NCBI GenBank assembly: GCA_034111105.1
Contig: JAWUXY010000077.1
Coordinates: forward strand, 9,055-73,054
Direction: 5' to 3'
From: Bermanella sp034111105
GTDB taxonomy: Bacteria; Pseudomonadota; Gammaproteobacteria; Pseudomonadales; Oceanobacteraceae
Length of the DNA: 64,000 nucleotides
In this document: positions 26,449 to 33,632 of the stretch, in pieces
Layout: every line of letters starts with the position of its first letter
Numbering within the stretch: position 1 is the stretch's first letter
Notes under the pieces: model-generated
The model's database searches: none
Told to the model about the DNA's origin: nothing
What the model saw: the letters and a program-made list of their open reading frames with translations, nothing else
Program-made: the position numbers and the translations under genes

Positions 26449-27579
26449 TTAAACGATTGCACTGGTACGTGGCTGAGTCGGAAAGCTATATCGAATAATA
26501 CGGCGAACAACACTAAAATATTGCTTAAAGAAACCAGCACTATTATAGGGAATATTGTACTTTTTACAGACTTGTCGAACTTCTTTTGCCATAGCAGGGT
26601 AGTGCCTAGCCGGAACATCTGGGAATAAATGGTGTTCCATTTGGCAACTTAAGTGGCCAGTCATAATGTGAAAAAAACGGCCACCTTCAAGATTGGATGA
26701 TCCTAATACTTGGCGATAAAACCACTGCCCCTGCGTTTCGTTTTGGCAGTCTGATGCTTTAAATGTGTGTATATCTTCTGTGAAATGGCCACAAAAAATA
26801 ATGGTGTTGGTCCAAACATCTCTTAATAGGTTAGCGACAAAATTCCCCGCTAATACTTGTAAAAAAACAGGGAAGCATATTAACGGGTAGAACACGTAAT
26901 CTTTAAACAACTGGCGAGCGGCTTTATTAAAAAAGGCGAATTTTAATTGCTCACGTGTAATTGGCAGTTTACTGGTTTTACGAGGTTTACCCATAAAAAT
27001 GCGCTCGCCTGCTAATTCGTGATAGGCGATGCCCCATTGGAAATTAAAGCAAAGTGCGATGTAGGTGAAAAATTGCCAGATATTTTTTGGTTTCCAGCGA
27101 GTATCATCGCTTAAACGCAATAGCCCATAACCAAAGTCTCGGTCTTTACCGATGATGTTGGTATAAGTATGGTGTTCATGGTTGTGGTAGCGTTTCCATG
27201 ACTCGCTATCGCCCGCATTATCCCATTCAAAATTTCGACTGTTTATATTTGGGTCATTCATCCAGTCATATTGACCATGCATGATGTTGTGGCCAATTTC
27301 CATATTGTCTAATATTTTTGCTGTGGCCAGTGCTAATACGCCTAAAACCCAATAAGCAGGGTGTAAAAAACCAAGCACTAACAATATTCTCCCGCTGAAT
27401 TCGCTAAAACGCTGTACACGAATGACGGTGCGAATGTATTTTGCATCCGCTTTACCGACTTTGGCCATGGTACGTTCGCGTATGTCGTTTAGTTCTTGTG
27501 CAAACAAATCAAGTTCATCAGAAGTTGGGTGTTCATTATTTAAATATTGTGTGTCTATCGCATTGGCTTGCATGTTCAT
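26449..27579 (-). CDS. Membrane fatty acyl desaturase
   Basis: A 376-residue diiron desaturase of the front-end/acyl-CoA type. Three histidine boxes bind the metals: HNIMH at 97-101, HNHEHH at 132-137, and QMEHH at 313-317, with further His before and after. Hydrophobic segments lie at about 62-90, 165-185 and 228-252. The set matches Pseudomonas DesB and mycobacterial DesA3, which introduce a double bond in exogenous or CoA-bound acyl chains. It is encoded 15 bp after its probable electron donor, so both form a two-component desaturase operon, likely adjusting membrane fluidity or storage-lipid unsaturation. Confidence 0.9.
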   Translation of the reverse strand: MNMQANAIDTQYLNNEHPTSDELDLFAQELNDIRERTMAKVGKADAKYIRTVIRVQRFSEFSGRILLVLGFLHPAYWVLGVLALATAKILDNMEIGHNIMHGQYDWMNDPNINSRNFEWDNAGDSESWKRYHNHEHHTYTNIIGKDRDFGYGLLRLSDDTRWKPKNIWQFFTYIALCFNFQWGIAYHELAGERIFMGKPRKTSKLPITREQLKFAFFNKAARQLFKDYVFYPLICFPVFLQVLAGNFVANLLRDVWTNTIIFCGHFTEDIHTFKASDCQNETQGQWFYRQVLGSSNLEGGRFFHIMTGHLSCQMEHHLFPDVPARHYPAMAKEVRQVCKKYNIPYNSAGFFKQYFSVVRRIIRYSFPTQPRTSAIV

Positions 27580-27594
27580 GTTTGTCTCCTTTAT

Positions 27595-28710
27595 TTATAA
27601 GTTCAAAACGACATCGTTGACCGGCACGTTAATACACAGCTGAATTTCTTCTGCACCAGTATCACTGTAGGTTTTTGTTTTGGTGTTATAAACAACGCCA
27701 CTTTTCTTCTGACAAATACATTGATGGCAAACCCCTATGCCACATCCGCTGACGGGGTGTATTTGGTTGGCTTGCGCTAACTCAAGTAAGGTTTGATTGT
27801 TTGAGCCACTGTCTATTTGCTTATTTGAATGACTAAATAAAATCAAACTGTTTTCGGTTTGAATATCCGTTAAAGGCTCTGGGCCAAAAAATTCATAATG
27901 TATATGGCTTGTACTGACGTTTAAGTTGCTTAAGATTTTTCGGCTCAGCGTAATCATTGGGCTTGGGCCGCATATATAAAAATGAGTATGACCGTTTAGT
28001 TGCTCGGCCAAACTAATATGGGCTGCACTGACGTTGCCCGTTAATTCGCTATTCATCAGTTGTAATTGAAAGTGTGGATGTTGCTTGGCGAGTTGTTCAA
28101 ACTCTTGTTTAAACAAAAAGTGATCTGCACTGCGAGCATAATAAAGTAGGGTGATGTCTTGCTGAATATTGTTATTGGATGCTTGCAAACTTAATTGTTG
28201 AAGCATGGCTCGAAAGGGTGTGATACCGCTGCCGCCTGCGATCATGCAGACCGATGCGTGCTCAGGATTTAACGTAAATTCACCCATGGCATGTGAGATA
28301 TTAACGATGCTGCCTGTGTTCAGCGCAGTGGGTAGCCAAGGGGTGATTCGGCCCTTGTTTTGAATTCGGATGGTTAATTCAATTAACCCTGTGCGAGCAT
28401 AATATGCAGGACTAGACGAAATACTGAAGTAGCGGCTGACCCATGCGCCGTTTTTTTCGACGGTTAATTCGATGTATTGGCCTGCTTTAAACTCTTGCAA
28501 TTGCGCGCTTGGCTTAATCACTAAGCTAAATGTATCTGCATTCTCATGGCGAATACTATGAACCTTGCTACGAACTTTATCTGCACGCCAGCTAGGCAGC
28601 ATGATTTGGATCACGGGCTCGAAGTAGGCCCCAAAACTCGTGTGATTGGTGAGGCTGCTGATAAACCAATGCCAGGCTTTAGATGTTCTGCTTATTGTGG
28701 GGGTGTTCAT
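27595..28710 (-). CDS. Ferredoxin-type flavin reductase partnering the desaturase
   Basis: A 371-residue electron-transfer protein. An FAD-binding domain (about 40-150; RYFSISSSP binds flavin) and NAD-binding domain (IAGGSGITPFRAML, YICGPSPM) are followed by a C-terminal plant-type [2Fe-2S] domain with Cys323, Cys328, Cys331 and Cys359 (C-x4-C-x2-C-x27-C). It passes electrons from NAD(P)H to the desaturase, as DesC of Pseudomonas and Rv3230c of Mycobacterium do. First gene of the operon; AGGAGG lies 8 nt upstream of its ATG. A FabR/DesT-like palindrome overlaps its promoter region. Confidence 0.9.
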   Translation of the reverse strand: MNTPTISRTSKAWHWFISSLTNHTSFGAYFEPVIQIMLPSWRADKVRSKVHSIRHENADTFSLVIKPSAQLQEFKAGQYIELTVEKNGAWVSRYFSISSSPAYYARTGLIELTIRIQNKGRITPWLPTALNTGSIVNISHAMGEFTLNPEHASVCMIAGGSGITPFRAMLQQLSLQASNNNIQQDITLLYYARSADHFLFKQEFEQLAKQHPHFQLQLMNSELTGNVSAAHISLAEQLNGHTHFYICGPSPMITLSRKILSNLNVSTSHIHYEFFGPEPLTDIQTENSLILFSHSNKQIDSGSNNQTLLELAQANQIHPVSGCGIGVCHQCICQKKSGVVYNTKTKTYSDTGAEEIQLCINVPVNDVVLNL

Positions 28711-28721
28711 AAATCCCTCCT

Positions 28722-28757
28722 AAATATTTCAGTAAACAAGTGTATGCTGAAATATTT
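28722..28757. promoter_or_regulatory. Nested palindromes upstream of the desaturase operon
   Basis: Perfect 11-bp inverted repeats AAATATTTCAG (28722-28732) and CTGAAATATTT (28747-28757) enclose a 14-bp spacer. Centred in them, AGTAAACA-AG-TGTATGCT (28731-28748) has 6 of 8 symmetric pairs and resembles the FabR/DesT family operators for unsaturated fatty acid genes. It sits just upstream of the reductase ribosome binding site. Confidence 0.55.
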
Positions 28758-28932
28758 GTAAGGTAAACTATTTTATTGGGTTATAGGTGTTATAAAGGTT
28801 CATGGTCGGCCTATTTTGAGAACAGTTGTTTATTAAAATCTGTGTTTTGTTGTTTTTATACCGTTATCTTTATTTAGATTGTTGATATTTGAAAACCAAA
28901 GAAGTCGATACCAGAAGAGGGGGAAGATAATG

Positions 28933-28973
28933 CTTGACCCGCATCTGTTTGATTTAAGCATATGCAGGGTCAA
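28933..28973. repeat. Imperfect inverted repeat after the TetR gene
   Basis: TTGACCC-GCAT (from about 28934) and ATGC-A-GGGTCAA (to about 28973) can pair with a one-base bulge and a loop of about 17 nt. No U-run follows on either strand, so it is either a weak terminator for the TetR gene or a protein-binding site. Confidence 0.4.
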
Positions 28974-28980
28974 ATCTGGG

Positions 28981-29553
28981 TTACTGTGGTTGCTCTAGTA
29001 AGGTGTAAAGCACCATTGCGAGCTGTTTGGCGAGTTGATCAGCAGGGACTTTAAGATTGGATGAGGTAATGCAATAGCCCTCAATGAAGGGGAGTAAAAT
29101 AGCGACGGCATGATTAATAGATTGTGTTTCACATTTTGCGGGTGCCATTTTTTTTAACGCATCAAATAACAGTTGGTGAAGTTTCGTGTAGTAATCGTCA
29201 ATGGCTTTTTTTACGCCATGGTTGCGCTCTGCAATGGCCCATATCTCTTTGAAGACCATGGCGCATTCACTTTTTTCAATATCGTTTAACATGCCCAGTG
29301 TTAAGTGATGCAGTTTTTCTTTTGAATTCAGTTTGTCAGGTAACGCAAGAGTGCGCATTGAATCTGCGTACTCTAATAGAAAGCCTTCTAGCAGTGCCGC
29401 TAATAATAATTCCTTTGTTTTAAAATAGTACTGTACGTTGCTTAGTCTCATGTCAGCGGTTTCAGCGACTTTTCTCATAGACAGCCCTTGATCACCTGAT
29501 GCCTTCAAGATAGTCATGGCGCAACGCAATATATGCTCTATTTTCTGGTTCAT
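28981..29553 (-). CDS. TetR-family transcriptional regulator
   Basis: About 190 residues with an N-terminal HTH (GLSMRKVAETADMRLSNVQYYFKTKELLLAALL) and a helical ligand-binding domain. The start is ATG 29553 (MNQKIEHIL); the TTG start eleven codons earlier would overlap the promoter. It diverges from the quinone reductase-type gene at 29667, and the intergenic DNA holds two TAGGTC-N4-GACCTA operators overlapping both promoters, so it most likely represses itself and the reductase. Although it sits before the desaturase operon, its operators do not resemble the desaturase site. Confidence 0.85.
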   Translation of the reverse strand: MNQKIEHILRCAMTILKASGDQGLSMRKVAETADMRLSNVQYYFKTKELLLAALLEGFLLEYADSMRTLALPDKLNSKEKLHHLTLGMLNDIEKSECAMVFKEIWAIAERNHGVKKAIDDYYTKLHQLLFDALKKMAPAKCETQSINHAVAILLPFIEGYCITSSNLKVPADQLAKQLAMVLYTLLEQPQ

Positions 29554-29584
29554 CGGTCTCGTACAGATAGCTTGCTTAGAGGGC

Positions 29585-29613
29585 AATATATAGACGTTGA
29601 CATCTTAGGTCAA
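29585..29613 (-). promoter_or_regulatory. Promoter of the TetR gene
   Basis: On the minus strand TTGACC (29613-29608), a 17-bp spacer and TATATT (29590-29585). The -35 lies inside TetR operator 1. Confidence 0.5.
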
Positions 29614-29625
29614 TTGACCTACATT
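29597..29625 (+). promoter_or_regulatory. Promoter of the quinone reductase-like gene
   Basis: Consensus TTGACA (29597-29602), a 17-bp spacer and TACATT (29620-29625). Operator 1 fills the spacer and operator 2 covers the predicted start near 29632. Confidence 0.6.
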
Positions 29626-29657
29626 ATTTTAGGTCGAGTGACCTAAAATAATGTAGG
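29606..29657. promoter_or_regulatory. Twin TetR operators with a long palindrome
   Basis: Operator 1 is the perfect 16-bp palindrome TAGGTCAATTGACCTA (29606-29621). Operator 2 is TAGGTC-GAGT-GACCTA (29630-29645) and is the core of a larger inverted repeat with perfect 18-bp arms (29618-29635 and 29640-29657, 4-nt spacer). The right arm ends in the AGG of the AGGAG ribosome binding site. Confidence 0.8.
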
Positions 29658-29666
29658 AGCAATGCT

Positions 29667-30602
29667 ATGAAAGGCTTAGTAGTTGATAGTAATAAGAGAT
29701 TTGTATTGAAAGACGATTTAACGCGTCCCGTGCCTGATAAAGATGAAATTCTGGTTAAAGTACACAGCGCATCGGTGAATCCATTTGATGCAGAAAGTGC
29801 GCAAGGGCGTTTTGATGCGTATTTTACTGAATATGGCGTTGATAAAGCGGTGCAATCCGGATTGGAATTTTCAGGTGTGGTGGAATCAGATGGCAAGCGC
29901 TTTAAGCGTGGTGATCAAGTATTTGGTTATGTAAATATGATAACAGGCTGGAAGAGTCATGCAGAATTCATTGCCATTAATGAAGACTTCCTTGCGTTGA
30001 TGCCTGTTAATTTATCCTTTTCTCAGGCGGCGGCTTTACCTTTGGGGGCATTAACTACCTTGGTTGCTTTGCAGGATTTAGGTCACCTTAAAAGTGGAAT
30101 GAGAATATTAATAAATGGTGCTGCGGGTGGCTTAGGCATACAGGGTATTCAAATAGCCAAGCTGCTTGGCGCTCATGTGACGGCGATTGCAGGCAGTTTG
30201 CAGGCCGAATATTTACACTCTTATGGTGCTGATGACGTTTACGATTATAACCAAGTGGGTATCGATGAACTTGCTGGCATTAATGTGAAAGGTTTCGATG
30301 TTATTTTAGATCTAACCAACAAACAAAAACTTGAAAATATGAAACAGCTGTTGTCACCCAGCGGTGTTTTTATTCCGGCTGAACCAAGTGAGCACAATGG
30401 TGGTGAATCCGAAGATCCGCAAGTGGGTTATTTAATGGTGATGCAAGGGGACTACGATAAATTAACAAAAATTTCTGATTGGGTGTCAGAGGGTAAATTG
30501 AAGCCTGTGGTTGATAAAGAATTTCACTTCTCAGATTATCTAGCGGCACTGTCGCGTTTAGAAGAAAAAGGTCGTCGTGGCCGAATTGTGATGAACTGGT
30601 AG
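29667..30602 (+). CDS. NADP-dependent quinone oxidoreductase-like MDR protein
   Basis: A 311-residue zinc-free medium-chain dehydrogenase/reductase. The N-terminal GroES-like domain shows ILVKVHSASVNPFDAESAQG and GLEFSGVVES; the NADPH fold is INGAAGGLGIQGIQIAKLLGAHVTAI; there are no zinc-ligand Cys. Family members reduce quinones or activated alkenes. Its promoter is covered by TetR operators, suggesting induction by a hydrophobic or electrophilic ligand of the divergent TetR. AGGAG lies 7 nt before the ATG. A hairpin without U-run at 30630-30667 follows. Confidence 0.85.
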   Translation: MKGLVVDSNKRFVLKDDLTRPVPDKDEILVKVHSASVNPFDAESAQGRFDAYFTEYGVDKAVQSGLEFSGVVESDGKRFKRGDQVFGYVNMITGWKSHAEFIAINEDFLALMPVNLSFSQAAALPLGALTTLVALQDLGHLKSGMRILINGAAGGLGIQGIQIAKLLGAHVTAIAGSLQAEYLHSYGADDVYDYNQVGIDELAGINVKGFDVILDLTNKQKLENMKQLLSPSGVFIPAEPSEHNGGESEDPQVGYLMVMQGDYDKLTKISDWVSEGKLKPVVDKEFHFSDYLAALSRLEEKGRRGRIVMNW

Positions 30603-30629
30603 CTTCAAATCGGTGCTATTTAAGTATTA

Positions 30630-30667
30630 CCTAGCCGTTACCCATTATCTTTTTGGTAACGGCTAGG
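30630..30667. repeat. Strong hairpin between convergent genes
   Basis: CCTAGCCGTTACC (30630-30642) and GGTAACGGCTAGG (30655-30667) form a perfect 13-bp stem with a 12-nt loop. It lies between the quinone reductase-like gene and the convergent diiron gene. There is no U-run on either side, so it is not a standard terminator, though it may serve as one or protect 3' ends. Confidence 0.6.
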
Positions 30668-30722
30668 CTGTTCTGAACATTTTAATACGCACTAAATTTG
30701 GCCTTACATTATGTGTAAATGT

Positions 30723-31454
30723 TTAATCTGAGGCGACGCCCACGTGCAACTTTTCAAACCAATCGAAAAACTTTTGTACATCATCACCTTTGAATAAGCG
30801 GCCGTGTTGGGGTGCCATGATTTCGATGTCTAGGTGTTTTACGCGTTCTAACCAGTGTTGTTTTGCTTTATCTGAAGGCATCCAGCGTTCATGAAAATAA
30901 CGCATTTTGTCAACGTGGCTATCAAAATCTTCTACGAACAGAGACGTGCCAGGTGGCTCAAGTGCTGCGCCAATATCGCCACTGAATAGAATTTTAGATT
31001 TAGAGTCATAAACATGAAAATTACCTGAACTATGTAGATAGTGGGCCGGTATAAACTCTAGATCAATATTGTTAAGTGTAAGGTGGCCGCCTTCATCATC
31101 TATGGCATTGTATTGTATTTTGTCCATGCCAAAGTGGCGAATAAAGCCCTCCCATAACCAAGATGCATGCAATGTTGCATCGGGCAGTACTTGGTCCCAC
31201 ATACCCAGTGAAGAAATAATATCTGGGTCTTGATGGCTAGCAAATAAATCGGTGATATGGTCAATATCAACGTACTTTAAAACCGATGCCAGCATGGTTG
31301 AAAATATTTCAATACCACCAGGGTCCAATAGAATGCTGCGGTCGCCATCGACAATCATATATTGGTTCGTGTCGATGATCTTTTCGGGCTTTTCTGGATC
31401 TCGCCCAAAAACATACCACTGATGGCCATTGTCATAAATTTTAAGTGCATCCAT
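30723..31454 (-). CDS. Diiron oxygen-binding-type MBL-fold protein (ODP/flavodiiron-like)
   Basis: A 243-residue metallo-beta-lactamase-fold protein without the flavodoxin part of flavodiiron proteins. Candidate iron ligands follow the flavodiiron order: His74, Asp76 and Asp78 (SHQDPD), His138 or His141 (PAHYLHS), Asp160 (FSGD) and His217 (APQHG). In the related oxygen-binding diiron protein ODP of Treponema denticola, such a protein senses O2 or Fe(II) and works with a chemoreceptor. Here the gene starts 8 bp after a gene for a chemoreceptor-tip-like protein, itself downstream of hemN. An O2/NO reductase role is the alternative. Confidence 0.8.
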   Translation of the reverse strand: MDALKIYDNGHQWYVFGRDPEKPEKIIDTNQYMIVDGDRSILLDPGGIEIFSTMLASVLKYVDIDHITDLFASHQDPDIISSLGMWDQVLPDATLHASWLWEGFIRHFGMDKIQYNAIDDEGGHLTLNNIDLEFIPAHYLHSSGNFHVYDSKSKILFSGDIGAALEPPGTSLFVEDFDSHVDKMRYFHERWMPSDKAKQHWLERVKHLDIEIMAPQHGRLFKGDDVQKFFDWFEKLHVGVASD

Positions 31455-31462
31455 GCTGAACC

Positions 31463-32083
31463 CTAATGTTTTTGAATTTTAAACTGCGTTAATTGATTTT
31501 GGCTAGATGTAATGTGATGTTTGATATCGTTGCTAAGGCCGTCAATGGTGTGGGCCATATGCTCAAGTAATGGCTGAAACTCGCCCGTTTGTGTGGCCTC
31601 TAGACGGAAGGTAACGGCAACAACACTACTTGATTGCATGTATTGGCGTATATCAATTAATTGCCCGCTTAGTTGTGAAAGTTGAAGCTGCATATCCTTG
31701 CTTAAGCGATCAAGACTGGACTCACTTTCTTCTACCGCTTTGTTTAGTTGCGAGGTTCTATCTTGATCCATTTTGCTTTTGGTGTGGTTAACATAAGATA
31801 AAAACGAATTGGTGCGCCACTGGCGTACTGAGTTTTGCGAGATGGTAATGGCGCATTGATTGATTGTGCTAGACAAGTTGATGGTTTTACCCGCAAGTTC
31901 ATCGAAATAATCGCTGATGACTTTTAGGCCTGCGGCTTGGGCTCCGGCGCGCAAAACCATCGCACGAGAATTTTTTGCAGCCAGCGCCATGCGCTTTGCA
32001 ATGATGCTGGCTCGGTAGAGGTGGCCCGATATAGTGGCGGCTGCAGCCGTTTGAGACGCTATATTTGATGTGTCTCTGGTCAC
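31463..32083 (-). CDS. Short soluble protein with a degenerate chemoreceptor (MCP) hairpin tip
   Basis: A 206-residue, almost entirely helical protein with no membrane segment. Residues 28-67 align without gaps to the MCP signalling tip of Tsr: I-A at 28-29, Asn38, Arg45-Ala-Gly47, Gln49, Gly52, Val55 and Leu63-Ala64, 12 of 40 identical by eye plus conservative changes. The invariant Glu of the EAARAGE block is lost (Met42, Ala48), as are the Phe contacts (Lys30, Leu53). Only 27 residues precede the tip, while about 140 coiled-coil residues follow. It probably pairs with the diiron protein encoded 8 bp downstream. Normal CheA/CheW coupling seems unlikely. Confidence 0.6.
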   Translation of the reverse strand: MTRDTSNIASQTAAAATISGHLYRASIIAKRMALAAKNSRAMVLRAGAQAAGLKVISDYFDELAGKTINLSSTINQCAITISQNSVRQWRTNSFLSYVNHTKSKMDQDRTSQLNKAVEESESSLDRLSKDMQLQLSQLSGQLIDIRQYMQSSSVVAVTFRLEATQTGEFQPLLEHMAHTIDGLSNDIKHHITSSQNQLTQFKIQKH

Positions 32084-32119
32084 GATGAGCCTCTAGTTGT
32101 ATTTAAGCCATAATTTAAG

Positions 32120-33510
32120 TCATATCACTTTACTATAGCGTATGCCTTGCTGTGGGCGAGTTAGATATTCATCAAATTCCATACAGATGCTGCGAATCAA
32201 TAACACACCTTTATCGTGAACCTGTATTCCCTGCGGGCTTAGACTTAATAGGCCGTCTTCTTCGAAGCGCTTTAGGCTTTCAAGTTCTTTGGCAAAGTGT
32301 TGCTGAGGCTTGATGTGAAAGCGCTGTTCAATATCATCAAAGGCTAAGTTGAAGTGACAAATGAGCTGTTTGATAACGGCTTGTCTTAATTCATCTTCTT
32401 GGGTGAGTGTTAAACCTCTGTTAATAGGAAGGGTGTCTTGCGCTAATTGATCTTGATAAGCCGCTATATCGGCACTGTTTTGCAAATAGCTGTGGCCGAT
32501 CTGACTTATGGATGACACACCAAACGCCACTAGATCGCAGTCTGGGTGTGTGGTGTAGCCTTGAAAGTTGCGGTGCAATTTTCCCGCTTGCTGGGCTTGC
32601 GCTAGGCTATCACTGGGTTTGGCGAAGTGATCCATGCCGATATAAACATAGCCAGCTTGTGTGAGCAGTTGGATGCTGTCTTGCAACATGTCTAGTTTGG
32701 TTTCTGGGCTGGGCAGGTCTTCTGTTTGTATGCGCCGCTGTGGCATAAAGCGTTCAGGCAAATGCGCATAATTAAATACCGAGATACGATCAGGGTTTAG
32801 TTCAATGATGTGCTGAAGCGTGTTTTGAAAGCCGTCTCGGTTTTGTAAGGGGAGCCCGTAAATGAGATCGATATTGATCGATTTAAAATTAAGCTGACGA
32901 GATTGCTCCAGTGTGTTTCTTGTCATTTCCAGTGGCTGAATACGGTTCACGGCTTTTTGCACGGCAGGGTCCACATCTTGAACGCCTAAACTAACACGAT
33001 TAAAGCCAATGCTTTTTAGGTGGGCGAGTGTGTCGTCTTGTAGCTCTCGTGGGTCAATTTCAATTGAAAAGTCCCTGTCTTGTGCGTTTGAAAGATTAAA
33101 ATGCGCCCTTAGCTTATGCATTAAACGGGTCATTTGTTCGTGGCTTAAAAACGTAGGCGTGCCGCCACCAAAGTGCAATTGGTCTACTGTGCGGTTGTCG
33201 TCATAGCCTTGCGCGCGCATTTCTATCTCTTTAAATAAAGCAGCAAGATAAGGCTCGGCTTTTTCGCGACGTTTAGTGATGACTTTATTACAGGCGCAGT
33301 AATAACAAACATGTGCGCAAAATGGGATGTGCACATAGAGCGATAAGCCTTCATCTTGTTTGTGGCTACTTAGACGGGCTTGTTGGTATGCTCGGCACTA
33401 AAGCCCGGTAAAAATTGTACCGCTGTTGGGTAAGAGGTATAGCGTGGGCCAGATTTGTCGTGGCGCTTAATGAGATCAATGTCCCACTGGATATTGGTTT
33501 GAAGGGTCAT
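32120..33510 (-). pseudogene. hemN: Oxygen-independent coproporphyrinogen III oxidase, frameshifted
   Basis: A radical-SAM enzyme of heme synthesis acting without O2, split into two frames. The first part (33510 to about 33390) encodes MTLQTNIQWDIDLIKRHD and SGPRYTSYPTAVQFLPGFSAEH, then runs into a stop at 33370. Shifting by one base near 33388-33392 restores AYQQARLSSHKQDEGLSLYV-HIPFC with the CAHVCYYC cluster motif (C-x3-C-x2-C) and the rest of HemN through FDEYLTRP. The joined length, about 460, matches HemN. The -1 frame is closed just upstream by TAG and no slippery heptamer is present, so this is a one-base loss or a sequencing error. First gene of the apparent hemN/MCP-tip/diiron operon. 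Confidence 0.85.
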
Positions 33511-33632
33511 GGTATATCCGCACATTTGAATTGCCCTTATTTTAACAAGCAAAGGTGTTTGGATATTGTTTTAGGTCAAGCCAGCAGTGCCATAGGCACT
33601 AACGGGCTTAAAGAAGGAGGCTAAATGGAGGG

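Noticed and set aside
28981..29553. Naming the TetR gene desT
   Set aside because: Its HTH and its TAGGTC operators differ from DesT-type sites, and it diverges from a quinone reductase, not from the desaturase operon.
31463..32083. Ordinary methyl-accepting chemotaxis protein
   Set aside because: No membrane helix, HAMP or full-length hairpin; the tip has lost most CheA/CheW and trimer contacts.
33370..33400. Programmed ribosomal frameshift in hemN
   Set aside because: The required -1 frame is blocked by a TAG just upstream and there is no slippery heptamer in the remaining overlap; no HemN is known to use frameshifting.
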